NCBI RefSeq assembly: GCF_018613695.1
Contig: NZ_JAGGPR010000013.1
Location: 62,001-126,000, forward strand
Origin: Arthrobacter sp. ISL-95
GTDB lineage: Bacteria > Actinomycetota > Actinomycetes > Actinomycetales > Micrococcaceae
Length of the DNA stretch: 64,000 nucleotides
Direction of reading: 5' to 3'
Part shown: positions 27,685 through 35,837 of the stretch, in pieces
Numbering within the stretch: position 1 is the first letter of the stretch
How the letters are laid out: each line of letters begins with the position of its first letter
Made by a program: the position numbers and the translations under genes
The notes under the pieces: generated by a model
Told to the model about the DNA's origin: nothing
Databases searched by the model: none
Seen by the model: only the letters and a program-made list of their open reading frames with translations

Positions 27685-28611
27685 GTGGCTGCAGGTGGCG
27701 GTACCAAAGCGATTGTGGCGGCCCTCGCTGCCAATCTGACGATTGCTGTCTTGAAATTCGTAGCTTTCTTCCTGACAGCGTCGTCGTCCATGCTCGCCGA
27801 AGCCATCCACTCGGTGGCGGATTCCGGCAACCAGATCCTGTTGCTTGTGGGTGGTAAGCGTGCCAAGAAGGCCGCGAGCCCGGAGCACCCCTTCGGCTAT
27901 GGCCGCGAGCGATACATATATGCGTTCATCGTTTCAATCGTGCTGTTCAGTGTTGGTGGCCTGTTCGCCTTGTATGAGGCCTGGGAGAAGTTCCAGCACC
28001 CTCACGGTATTGAGGGAGCCTTCTGGTGGGTCCCGCTGGCCGTCCTGGTGGGCGCCATCATTGCTGAGTCGTTCTCGTTCCGGACCGCGATCATCGAGTC
28101 GAACCACACCCGCGGCAAGCAGTCATGGGTCAAATTTGTCCGCAACGCCAAGCAGCCCGAACTGCCGGTTATTCTTCTGGAAGACTTTGGAGCTTTGATT
28201 GGCCTGGTGTTCGCACTCTTCGGCGTCAGTATGACCTTAGTGACCGGCAATGGTGTCTGGGATGCCTTGGGCACCGCCATGATCGGACTCCTATTGGTGG
28301 CCATCGCCGTGATCCTGGCACTCGAAACCAAGTCTTTGCTTTTGGGAGAGTCTGCCACCAAGGAAGATGTGCAGAGGATTACGGCGGCTCTGGAAGCTGA
28401 CGGAACGCGCATCATCCACCTCAAGACCCTGCACTTGGGCCCGGACGAGTTGCTGGTCGCAGCGAAAATCTCCATGGGAGCCTCCCAGAAGGGCGAAGAG
28501 ATCGCCCGGGGGATCGACGACGCCGAGCAGCGTATCCGGGCAGCCGTCCCCATTGCGCGGGTCATCTACCTGGAACCCGACATCGAGCGCGTCCAGGCGC
28601 AGCAGGTTTAA
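27685..28611 (+). CDS. Cation diffusion facilitator transporter
   Basis: A 308-residue CDF protein exporting divalent metals (Zn2+, Fe2+, Co2+ or Mn2+) in exchange for protons. About six membrane helices occupy residues 5-220. The first metal-site helix reads SSMLAEAIHSVADSGNQ, with HxxxD. The second expected site differs: the fifth-helix segment reads LLEDFGALIGLVFAL, again ED-type. A cytoplasmic C-terminal domain (~220-300) follows. GTG at 27685 has GAGG upstream. It ends in a strong terminator. Confidence 0.88.
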   Translation: MAAGGGTKAIVAALAANLTIAVLKFVAFFLTASSSMLAEAIHSVADSGNQILLLVGGKRAKKAASPEHPFGYGRERYIYAFIVSIVLFSVGGLFALYEAWEKFQHPHGIEGAFWWVPLAVLVGAIIAESFSFRTAIIESNHTRGKQSWVKFVRNAKQPELPVILLEDFGALIGLVFALFGVSMTLVTGNGVWDALGTAMIGLLLVAIAVILALETKSLLLGESATKEDVQRITAALEADGTRIIHLKTLHLGPDELLVAAKISMGASQKGEEIARGIDDAEQRIRAAVPIARVIYLEPDIERVQAQQV

Positions 28612-28636
28612 ATTTTGACCACGTAGATCTACAAAG

Positions 28637-28670
28637 AAGATGGGCTCCGCGTCGGCGGAGCCCATCTTTG
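28637..28670 (+). terminator. Intrinsic terminator after the CDF gene
   Basis: A 14-bp perfect stem (28637-28650 with 28655-28668) with loop GTCG, followed by TTTG. Between it and the MFS gene end at 28765 nothing else is seen. Confidence 0.85.
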
Positions 28671-28764
28671 TTCCAGCTGTCAGTCGTCGCTGGCTGGTCA
28701 GCCGCGCACTGTTTGGTGGTGCAGGCTGTTTAGCAGTGCAGCTGTTTGGTAGTGCTTCAGGCGA

Positions 28765-29973
28765 TCAGGTGGCCAGTGGCTTTTTGCGCTCCAGCAAGCC
28801 GCTTAGCAAAGCTACTCCGAGGCCCAGGATGGCCAGCACCGCTCCCACCAAGGCAGGAGCCACGTAGCCCCAACCCCAGGCGATCACGGTGCCGCCCAGG
28901 AAGGCGCCGAGCGCGTTGGCGATGTTGAGGGCTGAGTGATTCAGTGAGGACGCCAGCGAGGCAGCGCCGGGAGCAGCGTCCAAGAGCCGGGTCTGCAGTG
29001 CGGGAGTCAACATGGAGCCGATACCGCCCACCACGAACGCCATGATGAAGGCAGCCCAGGCCCAGTGCGCCGCAATTGCGTAGACCACCAGGGCTGCGGC
29101 GATTCCGGGCATGACCCAATAGATGGTGCCCATCACGGACTTATCTGCAAGGCGTCCACCGAGGATGTTGCCTACCACCATTCCCAGTCCATAGAGGGCC
29201 ACCACGGCGGGGATCAGGCTTTCAGGTATTCCGGCTACCGAGGTCATGGTGTGGGCGATGTAGGTGTACACGGCGAAGAAGCCGCCGAAGCCAATGATGC
29301 CGATCAGCAGCGCCAGCCATACCTGGAGCCGCTTGAGTGCTCCCAGTTCGCGCCGGATACTCGCCTCGGGGTGGGCTGCCTCGAAGGGGACGAACTTCCA
29401 CACCATGGCAACGGTCAGCAACCCGATGGCTCCCACAATGACAAAGAGGAGACGCCACCCGAAGGTTTGGCCCACCCAGGTGGCTGCAGGAACGCCAATG
29501 ACGTTGGAGACGGTGAGGCCTGCCATCACCATGGAGATCGCCCAGCCCCTCTTGGTGGGGGCTACGAGGCCGGCGGCAATGACGGCTGCCACTCCGAAGA
29601 ACGCGCCGTGGGGAAGCCCGGACGCAAAGCGGGAGAGCAGCATGAAGCCGTAGTCGGGCGCGATGAAGGATGTCAGGTTCGCCAAGGACAGGAACAACAT
29701 GAGGCCTAAAGCCAGGTGTTTTCTTGGAAGCTTTGCTCCAAAAGCGGCGAAGACCGGGGCGCCGATAACGACGCCCAAGGCATAGGCGGAGATGAGGTTT
29801 CCGGCCTCAGGGGTGCTGATGCCCAGCCCTTCCTCGATTTCCTTCAGCAGGCCCATCATGGCGAACTCGGTGGTACCGATTGCGAACCCGCCCATGGCCA
29901 ACGCCAGGATGGCCAGACCAAGGTGGTTCCTGGCTGCTTTTGCGGTGGCGCATGGGGACACGGTGGTAGTCAT
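28765..29973 (-). CDS. MFS exporter of the AraJ/Cml drug-efflux type
   Basis: A 402-residue protein with 12 predicted helices. The first helix carries AMGGFAIGTTEFAMMGLLKEI, characteristic of the AraJ/YdhP/CmlR DHA1 group; GRLADKSVMG is a loop motif. These export drugs or sugars; substrate unknown. I set the start at ATG 29973, since an upstream extension to 30081 lacks family similarity and a start site. It is divergent from the NUDIX gene. Confidence 0.87.
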   Translation of the reverse strand: MTTTVSPCATAKAARNHLGLAILALAMGGFAIGTTEFAMMGLLKEIEEGLGISTPEAGNLISAYALGVVIGAPVFAAFGAKLPRKHLALGLMLFLSLANLTSFIAPDYGFMLLSRFASGLPHGAFFGVAAVIAAGLVAPTKRGWAISMVMAGLTVSNVIGVPAATWVGQTFGWRLLFVIVGAIGLLTVAMVWKFVPFEAAHPEASIRRELGALKRLQVWLALLIGIIGFGGFFAVYTYIAHTMTSVAGIPESLIPAVVALYGLGMVVGNILGGRLADKSVMGTIYWVMPGIAAALVVYAIAAHWAWAAFIMAFVVGGIGSMLTPALQTRLLDAAPGAASLASSLNHSALNIANALGAFLGGTVIAWGWGYVAPALVGAVLAILGLGVALLSGLLERKKPLAT

Positions 29974-30095
29974 AAGCCTGCTTCTGGAAGGTGCCTTGTG
30001 GGCCGGGGGAATACGGAGAAAATCCGATAACAAGCTTAGTCCCGGGGCGGCGACTTGGCGCTGGTTTGTGACGATTCCCATGGCCCGGGCCGCCG

Positions 30096-30108
30096 TAGAC
30101 TGTTGCGG
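30096..30108 (+). promoter_or_regulatory. Leaderless promoter of the NUDIX gene
   Basis: TAGACT at 30096-30101, six bases, then GTG at 30108. Confidence 0.6.
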
Positions 30109-30542
30109 TGACTGGATTGATTAACGTCGTGGGCGCCGCAGTCGTCGACTCCTTGGAAGCCCCTACCCGCCTTCTGGCCGCACGCCGCACAGCACCACCC
30201 CAGTTTGCGGGAATGTGGGAATTTCCGGGCGGCAAGGTGGAAACCGGAGAAACAGCGGAAGCCGCCCTGCACCGTGAACTCGCCGAAGAACTGGGAGTTG
30301 AAGTGCAGCTGGGGCCGGAGATTGAGTCCGGCAACACCGCCGGATGGACGCTCAATGAGCGCGCTGCCATGCGCGTGTGGTTCGCCGAATTGACGGCGGG
30401 GGAGCCGCTGCCCCTGGAAGATCACGATGAACTGCGTTGGGTATCGTTGGCTGACCATGACCAGGCTCTCAGCCTTCCGTGGATCCCGGCGGACCTCCCG
30501 ATTGTCCGTGCCTTGCTTGATCGGGTTACCGCTCCCGCGTGA
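30108..30542 (+). CDS. NUDIX hydrolase, MutT-like
   Basis: A 144-residue NUDIX protein with the complete box GGKVETGETAEAALHRELAEELGV (read as G-x5-E-x7-REx-x-EE-x-G). The opening VVGAAVVDSLEAPTRLLAARRTAPPQFAGMWEFPGG and the C-terminal FAELTAGEPLPLEDHDELRWVSL pattern resemble MutT1/MutT2-type enzymes that clean 8-oxo-dGTP or CTP analogues from the pool. Substrate is inferred only. The leaderless GTG start is followed by a conserved beta-strand. The next gene converges, 11 bases away. Confidence 0.9.
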   Translation: MTGLINVVGAAVVDSLEAPTRLLAARRTAPPQFAGMWEFPGGKVETGETAEAALHRELAEELGVEVQLGPEIESGNTAGWTLNERAAMRVWFAELTAGEPLPLEDHDELRWVSLADHDQALSLPWIPADLPIVRALLDRVTAPA

Positions 30543-30553
30543 TAACGGACCGC

Positions 30554-31645
30554 TTAGAAGAGCGGCTGTTGCCCGGGTAGGGGAGTGGAGGCTCCTACAG
30601 GCGCCTCTGTGGACCCGCTAACAGCTCGCGCATTCCGGTGACTGAATCCGGACGTGCCGGTGAAGCCGTACTTCGCCTTGAAGAAGGTGATCCTTCCGGT
30701 AAGCCAGGTGCGGTACTCCTTGGAGGCATAGGCCCCTTGGCCATAGAGCCGCCGATACTTGCCCACCAGTTCGGGGTGCTGGGCCGCCAGCCATTGCATG
30801 TACCACTCGCGTGTTCCGGGCTTGAGGTACAACGCGCCGGCGGTGACTCCTGTGGCGCCCGCCTTGGTCAGTTCAGCGAAGAGGGAATCGAGGGCTTCAT
30901 CGGAGTCCGTGAGCCACGGCAGGATTGGCATGGCCATGACGCCGCAACCTAATCCGGCATCACGAAGCCTGGCAATGAGTTTAAGGCGGGCCTTGGGTGA
31001 AGGAGTGCCGGGTTCAATGAGCTCCGCAAGATCCTGATTGGTCATGGCCAGCGAGATACCCAGGTCCACGGGGACCTGAGTAGCGGCGTGCTTGAGCAGG
31101 GGAATGTCCCGGGCCAGCAGTGTGCCTTTGGTCAAGATAGAGAATGGGGTGCCGGAGTCGGCCAGAGCCCTGATGATTCCGGGCATGAGGGCGTAGCGGC
31201 CTTCTGCGCGCTGATACGGATCAGTGTTGGTGCCGAGGGCTACTTGGGGCCGCTTCCACGAGGGCTTGGCCAGCTCTTTGCGGAGAACCTCGGCCGCGTT
31301 GATTTTAACCACCACCTGCGAATCGAAGTCCCGTCCGGCGTCGAATTCCAAATACGTATGGCTCTTGCGGGCAAAGCAGTACACGCAGGCATGGCTGCAT
31401 CCGCGATACGGATTGACCGTCCACTCAAACGGCATGTTGGAACCGGAAGGCACCTTGTTGAGCACTGACTTTGCGGTGACCTCATGAAAGGTGACTCCGG
31501 AGAACTCGGGTGTGGAGATGGAACGCACAAGTCCGGCAAGTGGCAGCAAGGCATCCAAAGCCGGGGCAGGGCCCGGAGCCTCGATTCCACTGGTATCTGA
31601 CGCCGGTCCACGCGTTGGCGAAAGTGCTTGTGCGTCCCATCTCAT
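30554..31645 (-). CDS. Radical SAM protein of the SplB-like Rv2578c family
   Basis: A 363-residue radical SAM enzyme. The cluster motif is GCSHACVYCFARKSH (Cx3Cx2C) around residues 85-100. Downstream are VVKINAAEVLRKEL and TNTDPYQRAEGRY, typical of the Rv2578c/SplB-like group. Related proteins include spore photoproduct lyase, but no DNA-lesion activity is shown for this branch. I chose the ATG at 31645: a TTGACA, 17-base spacer and TCGAAT lie directly upstream, with a LexA box between them. Longer starts (31654, 31690) overlap that promoter. Confidence 0.88.
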   Translation of the reverse strand: MRWDAQALSPTRGPASDTSGIEAPGPAPALDALLPLAGLVRSISTPEFSGVTFHEVTAKSVLNKVPSGSNMPFEWTVNPYRGCSHACVYCFARKSHTYLEFDAGRDFDSQVVVKINAAEVLRKELAKPSWKRPQVALGTNTDPYQRAEGRYALMPGIIRALADSGTPFSILTKGTLLARDIPLLKHAATQVPVDLGISLAMTNQDLAELIEPGTPSPKARLKLIARLRDAGLGCGVMAMPILPWLTDSDEALDSLFAELTKAGATGVTAGALYLKPGTREWYMQWLAAQHPELVGKYRRLYGQGAYASKEYRTWLTGRITFFKAKYGFTGTSGFSHRNARAVSGSTEAPVGASTPLPGQQPLF

Positions 31646-31654
31646 GGACTCCAT

Positions 31655-31670
31655 TCGAAGGTATGTTCGA
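31655..31670 (-). promoter_or_regulatory. LexA (SOS) box in the promoter of the radical SAM gene
   Basis: The + strand reads TCGAAGGTATGTTCGA, matching TCGAAC-N4-GTTCGA at 11 of 12 positions. On the gene's strand it lies between TTGACA and the -10, so LexA would block the promoter directly. Confidence 0.75.
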
Positions 31671-31723
31671 ACGATTGTCAAGGCCGCCACGACAGGGCCG
31701 GTGAATCCGGGGACCGGCGTTGC

Positions 31724-31736
31724 TAGGGTTGGTCCA
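31724..31736 (+). promoter_or_regulatory. Leaderless promoter of pcp
   Basis: TAGGGT at 31724-31729, six bases, then ATG at 31736. Confidence 0.6.
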
Positions 31737-32377
31737 TGATTCTGCTGACTGGCTTCGAACCGTTTGGCGAGGACAAGGTGAATCCTTCCTGGCTGGCAGC
31801 ACAGGGGGCGAGGGAGCTGCTCGCCGAGGAAGGCATGGCCGTTGAAGCTGTGGAGCTGCCGTGCGTCTTTGGCGAATCGGCAGCTGCTCTCACCGACGCC
31901 ATAACACGCCTGAACCCGGACATTGTGGTCTGTACTGGCCTGGCTGGGGGCCGTGGACGGGTTTCCTTGGAACGCGTCGCCATCAATTGCGATGACGCTC
32001 GAATACCGGACAACAAGGGTCAGCGCCCCATCGATGAAGAGGTCATTCCGGGCGGGCCTGCAGCGTACTTCTCAAGCTTGCCCATTAAAGCTGCGCTCAG
32101 AAACCTCCAGATCGCGGGCATCAAGGGAGAAGTCTCTCAAACTGCGGGCACCTATGTGTGCAACCACATCTTCTATGCACTGATGCACTCCTTGGCATCC
32201 AAGCCCGGCATCCGCGGCGGATTCGTCCACCTTCCCTATCTGCCGGAACAGCTTCCGGAAGGCAGCACAACTCCGTCAATGCCCTTGGAAGCGATGACGG
32301 AGGGAATCGCTGTTGTTGTCAGGACTGCCCTGCACACGCAGGGCGATCCTAAATTCTCAGCCGGCGCTATCCATTAG
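31736..32377 (+). CDS. pcp: Pyroglutamyl-peptidase I
   Basis: A 213-residue cytoplasmic cysteine peptidase (family C15) removing N-terminal pyroglutamate. The N terminus ILLTGFEPFG is diagnostic. The catalytic Glu is in GLAGGRGRVSLERVAIN, Cys in GTYVCNHIFYAL and His in GGFVHLPYLP. All three triad residues are present. It starts behind a leaderless promoter and its end overlaps the convergent SIMPL gene by four bases. Confidence 0.95.
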   Translation: MILLTGFEPFGEDKVNPSWLAAQGARELLAEEGMAVEAVELPCVFGESAAALTDAITRLNPDIVVCTGLAGGRGRVSLERVAINCDDARIPDNKGQRPIDEEVIPGGPAAYFSSLPIKAALRNLQIAGIKGEVSQTAGTYVCNHIFYALMHSLASKPGIRGGFVHLPYLPEQLPEGSTTPSMPLEAMTEGIAVVVRTALHTQGDPKFSAGAIH

Positions 32378-33003
32378 ACAAGCTCCCATTCAACCCGGAT
32401 GCTCGCTGACACCGAGGACTCTCCAGCTTCCACGGGCATGGACTCCGCAGTGAAGGAAGCCCTCACGATTCCACCCAAGGGTATGGGGCCGCCATGCAGC
32501 GGCTCCTGGGAGATGGAGACCACCTTTCCAAGCTGGAAGGATGCCAGCGAAGCGTACTGTTCGGCTCGTGCCACTGCATCCTGCCATGCAGCCTCCTGCG
32601 CCTGGGCGGTGACGGACGAAGAATCCGCAAAGCCCTGTTCGATCCCGTTGATCCGAATGTCGTCTCCGCCGGCAGCAACCGCCGCAGCAATAGCAGCCGG
32701 AGCATCCGCCTGGGAACGGATTCCCACCTGCAGAGTGGTGGACGCCACATAGGCTGTCACTTTCTGGCCCTGCCCCTCCACCCAGACCAGATCGGCGCGA
32801 AGGTTCAACCCGCTCGTTCGAAGGTCTACGGCGGAAACACCGGCCTCCCGCAAACTGGCTGCAACAGCGTTAGCCGCTTTGCCGGCGTCGTCATAGGCTT
32901 CAGCCGCCGTACCGCGGCGCGTTTCCACACCGAGCGTTAAGGTCACCAGGTCCGGAACGGCCTTTGCGCTCGCGGTCCCGGTAACAGTGATGGTTCGGTT
33001 CAT
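32374..33003 (-). CDS. SIMPL domain protein (DUF541)
   Basis: A 209-residue protein matching the SIMPL family over its whole length: ITVTGTASAKAVPDLVTLTLGVETRRGTA at the start, LNLRADLVW and YVASTTLQVGIR in the middle. No signal peptide is seen, unlike many secreted relatives. The ATG overlaps the stop of the upstream HEERH gene, forming an operon. Function in bacteria is poorly defined (linked to oxidative stress in some). Confidence 0.87.
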   Translation of the reverse strand: MNRTITVTGTASAKAVPDLVTLTLGVETRRGTAAEAYDDAGKAANAVAASLREAGVSAVDLRTSGLNLRADLVWVEGQGQKVTAYVASTTLQVGIRSQADAPAAIAAAVAAGGDDIRINGIEQGFADSSSVTAQAQEAAWQDAVARAEQYASLASFQLGKVVSISQEPLHGGPIPLGGIVRASFTAESMPVEAGESSVSASIRVEWELV

Positions 33004-33452
33004 GCTGAGGCCTCGATTCGCTGGACCGCAGGGCTGCCCTGCCGGCCGTGGTGAGTGTCAATGTAGCCGCCGGCCACGAGGCCGGCCTGCCTTTCAAAGA
33101 AATTCCTCGATCCCGGATTCCCGCTTCGAAGCATGGACCAACCGGCGGCAACGCCATAGAGGGGAAGGAAAGGAAGACCGAGACAGTACGCGTACTGGGT
33201 ACTGTGCCGCTCCTCATGTCCCAAAAGCACCGTGTTGGTTCCGGCCACGCCCTGTGGCGCCCGGTACAGGATGACATTTCCCAGGGTGAAAGCACCGGCG
33301 TGGGGGAGCTTCCAGTGGTAACCGGCCGCGATCAGAAGCCCACGCGGGCCGGGGGAGACGGCACACTTGGCCGCGGCCGCCACCACCAATCCCAACGGCG
33401 TGGACAGGTTGAGGACATTAGCGATTTGCCGTAGGCGCTGCGCGGGAGTCAT
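33000..33452 (-). CDS. Small conserved protein with an HExxH-like motif
   Basis: A 150-residue protein. A hydrophobic segment (TPLGLVVAAAAKCAV, ~17-32) and beta-rich stretch precede LLGHEERHSTQYAYCLGLPFLPLYGVAAGWSML (about 82-110). HEERH fits the zinc-metallopeptidase pattern HExxH, and ERQAG at ~121 could supply a third ligand. This resembles membrane-associated DUF4157-like or minimal metalloprotease proteins; activity is not established. It starts leaderless and is coupled to the SIMPL gene. Confidence 0.7.
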   Translation of the reverse strand: MTPAQRLRQIANVLNLSTPLGLVVAAAAKCAVSPGPRGLLIAAGYHWKLPHAGAFTLGNVILYRAPQGVAGTNTVLLGHEERHSTQYAYCLGLPFLPLYGVAAGWSMLRSGNPGSRNFFERQAGLVAGGYIDTHHGRQGSPAVQRIEASA

Positions 33453-33464
33453 GAAGCCATGCTA
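33452..33464 (-). promoter_or_regulatory. Leaderless promoter of the HEERH/SIMPL pair
   Basis: On the - strand TAGCAT (33464-33459), six bases, then ATG at 33452. Confidence 0.55.
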
Positions 33465-33553
33465 AACCCGTTCTGTGTGGCGCAGCATGGGCGGCGGGGA
33501 TACGCTGAGCGGGCACCCGTAGGTGCCGCACTCACATTGGGGGAAGAGGGAAA

Positions 33554-34570
33554 ATGAACGCGAAACGCGCCTTAGGCTTCGTCGGTATATTGATTGCACT
33601 CATGTTGGCATTGACAGGTTGCGTCAAGCTCAACATGTCAGTGAAGGTCAACAACGAAAAGAGCGTGGACTACGAAGTGGTCTACGCCATCCAAAAATCC
33701 GTCCTTGGAGATAAGTCCTTCGACGAATTCATGGAGTCGAACGGTACCGGAAGCCAAGAGATGGACATCCCCGACGGTGCCACCGTGGTGGACTACGAGG
33801 ACGAGAAGTACAAAGGCAAGCGGATCACCGCCGCAAACCTGGACCCCGCCAAGCTTGCGGAGTCGTCCAGCTCCGAGAGCCCCTTCGAACTGAAAAGGGA
33901 CGGGGACTTCTATGTCATCTCCATGGGCGGAGTGGCAGGTGGTGAAAGCGGCGACGCTTCATCCTCTGCCATGGCGAAGTCCATGTTCGACGAAGCCTCC
34001 GTCACGTTCACCTTCCCGGGCAAAGTGGTGGAAGCCAATGGCGCCACCGTGGATGGCAACAAGGCCACGTTCGACATGCTGTCCGTCAAGGACACGGTGG
34101 TTCAAGCAAAAGCCGAGGCCAACGCGGGGATTCCCCTGTGGATCATCTGGATCCTTGTAGCCGTCCTCGTCATCGCCGCAGCGCTGGTCCTGCTGTTCGT
34201 TCTGTTGCGCAAGAGGTCCGCCCGGCAGGAGCCGGCGCTCGCCGGTGCAACTCCGTATGGGCAGCCGGACTATCCGGCGCAGCCGGGTTATCAAGCACAG
34301 CAGGACTTTTCGGCGCAGCCTGGCCAGGACGGCTATCAGTCCCAGCCCCAGCAGCCGGCCCGGAACCCCCAGCAAGACTGGGCAGGGCAAGGCTATACAC
34401 CGGGTGCGCCGGCATCGCCTGTGCAGCAGCCCACTCAACAGCCGCCCACCCAGCCGCAGCCCACCCAGCCGCAGCCCACCCAGCCGCAGCCCACCCAGCT
34501 GCCGGGCCAAACGCACGACGACGGTCCGGTACCTCCGCCGCCGTCGGCACCGCCAGCTTCCGGCGCCTAG
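33554..34570 (+). CDS. LppM-like lipoprotein with C-terminal membrane helix and Pro/Gln-rich tail
   Basis: A 338-residue exported protein. The signal peptide ends in lipobox LTGC (~residue 23), so it should be lipidated. An LppM/DUF3153-type domain covers ~24-190 (VKLNMSVKVNNEKSVDYEVVYAI...). A membrane helix at ~195-220 (IPLWIIWILVAVLVIAAALVLLFVLL) is followed by basic residues and a ~110-residue Gln/Pro/Ala tail, with three exact copies of a 15-base repeat. LppM domains occur in a mycobacterial lipoprotein; function here unknown. GAAGAGGG precedes the ATG. Confidence 0.82.
   Translation: MNAKRALGFVGILIALMLALTGCVKLNMSVKVNNEKSVDYEVVYAIQKSVLGDKSFDEFMESNGTGSQEMDIPDGATVVDYEDEKYKGKRITAANLDPAKLAESSSSESPFELKRDGDFYVISMGGVAGGESGDASSSAMAKSMFDEASVTFTFPGKVVEANGATVDGNKATFDMLSVKDTVVQAKAEANAGIPLWIIWILVAVLVIAAALVLLFVLLRKRSARQEPALAGATPYGQPDYPAQPGYQAQQDFSAQPGQDGYQSQPQQPARNPQQDWAGQGYTPGAPASPVQQPTQQPPTQPQPTQPQPTQPQPTQLPGQTHDDGPVPPPPSAPPASGA
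34451..34495 (+). repeat. Three tandem copies of a 15-base repeat in the LppM-like gene
   Basis: Unit CAGCCGCAGCCCACC at 34451, 34466 and 34481, encoding repeated QPQPT. In-frame, so copy-number changes would alter tail length without frameshift. Confidence 0.85.
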
Positions 34571-34672
34571 GCGCTGCCGGATTCCTGGTACAGGTACTGC
34601 CCGTCAGCGGCTCCCGCCAGGTCATGGGCTGTACAAAAACACGGCGGTTAAATCCCGGCTGTGAGGTTCAAC

Positions 34673-34725
34673 TAGACTGAAGGGTAGTGCCTGCCGTCCG
34701 CGGCGAGCACTACCCTTTCGTTTTG
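34673..34725 (+). terminator. Hairpin terminator upstream of pheS, overlapping a possible promoter
   Basis: An 11-bp stem pairs 34680-34690 with 34707-34717 across a 16-base loop, followed by TCGTTTT. It is ~110 bases after the lipoprotein stop. TAGACT at 34673-34678 is a good -10 and would start transcription within the left arm, so the hairpin could also act in the pheS leader. Confidence 0.65.
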
Positions 34726-34773
34726 CAGGCCTGCCTTGCCGGGCCGTTCCCTACTCGTAGCTAAGAACAGTAG

Positions 34774-35835
34774 ATGACTGACACTTTGCCAGGCGCTGCC
34801 ATCCCGAATCCGCTGGATGAAGCCGCCATCACCGCCGCCGTCGAGGATGCCATTGCTGCTATTGCCGCTGCTTCCTCCCTTGAAGAACTCAAGGCTGTCC
34901 GACTCGCCCACACCGGTGAGAAGTCGCCGCTGAGCTTGGCCAACCGTGAAATCGGTGGCCTCGCCAAGGAGCACAAGGCTGCCGCCGGCAAGCTCATGGG
35001 GTCCTCGCGCGGCCGGGTCAACCAGGCGCTCGCAGCCCGAACCCAGGTTCTCGAAGCCGAGAACGACGCCCGCATTCTGGTGGAGGAAACCGTGGATGTC
35101 ACGGCGGGTCCGCGTCGTCGGCGTGCCGGTGCACGGCACCCACTGTCCACGCTGCAGGACCGCGTCTCGGACATCTTTGTTGGCATGGGTTGGGAAATCG
35201 CCGAAGGCCCCGAGGTGGAGTCCGAGTGGTTTAACTTTGATGCGCTGAACTTCAAGCCGGACCACCCGGCCCGCGAAATGCAGGACACGTTCTTCGTGGA
35301 GCCGCCCGAAGCCCACCTGCTGATGCGCACGCACACGTCGCCGGTGCAGGTTCGCTCCATGCTGGAACGCGAAGTGCCCATCTACGTTCTATGCCCGGGC
35401 AAGGTGTTCCGCACCGATGAACTCGATGCCACGCACACTCCTGTCTTCCACCAGTTCGAAGGGCTGGCGATCGACAAGAACCTCAGCATGGCCGACCTCC
35501 GCGGCACGTTGGAGCACTTCGCCCGCCAGATGTTCGGCGATGAAGCCTCCATCCGTCTGCGCCCCAATTACTTCCCGTTCACTGAGCCTTCCGCTGAGCT
35601 GGACATCTGGCACCCGGGTGCCAAGGGTGGCCCGCGTTGGATCGAGTGGGGCGGCTGCGGCATGGTCAATCCCAACGTCCTCCGGGCAGCCGGCATTGAT
35701 CCGGACATCTATTCAGGTTTTGCCTTCGGTATGGGCATTGAGCGCACGCTCATGTTCCGCAACGAGGTTGGCGACATGCGCGACATGATCGAGGGCGACG
35801 TACGTTTCAGCGAGCACTTCGGGATGGAGATCTAA
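34774..35835 (+). CDS. pheS: Phenylalanyl-tRNA synthetase alpha subunit
   Basis: A 353-residue catalytic subunit of the alpha2-beta2 PheRS. An N-terminal coiled-coil arm binds tRNA (residues ~15-95). The class II core follows: motif 2 region HTSPVQVRSMLE, VFRTDELDATHTPVFHQFEGLAID, and motif 3 SGFAFGMGIERTLMFRN. pheT begins two bases after the stop. Confidence 0.97.
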   Translation: MTDTLPGAAIPNPLDEAAITAAVEDAIAAIAAASSLEELKAVRLAHTGEKSPLSLANREIGGLAKEHKAAAGKLMGSSRGRVNQALAARTQVLEAENDARILVEETVDVTAGPRRRRAGARHPLSTLQDRVSDIFVGMGWEIAEGPEVESEWFNFDALNFKPDHPAREMQDTFFVEPPEAHLLMRTHTSPVQVRSMLEREVPIYVLCPGKVFRTDELDATHTPVFHQFEGLAIDKNLSMADLRGTLEHFARQMFGDEASIRLRPNYFPFTEPSAELDIWHPGAKGGPRWIEWGGCGMVNPNVLRAAGIDPDIYSGFAFGMGIERTLMFRNEVGDMRDMIEGDVRFSEHFGMEI

Positions 35836-35837
35836 CA

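Noticed and set aside
34451-34495. Intergenic-looking tandem repeat
   Set aside because: It is in frame within the lipoprotein gene and codes for the QPQPT tail; not a mobile or CRISPR repeat.
34571-34773. T-box riboswitch before pheS
   Set aside because: No T-box sequence or specifier loop found; only a simple hairpin with a short T-run.
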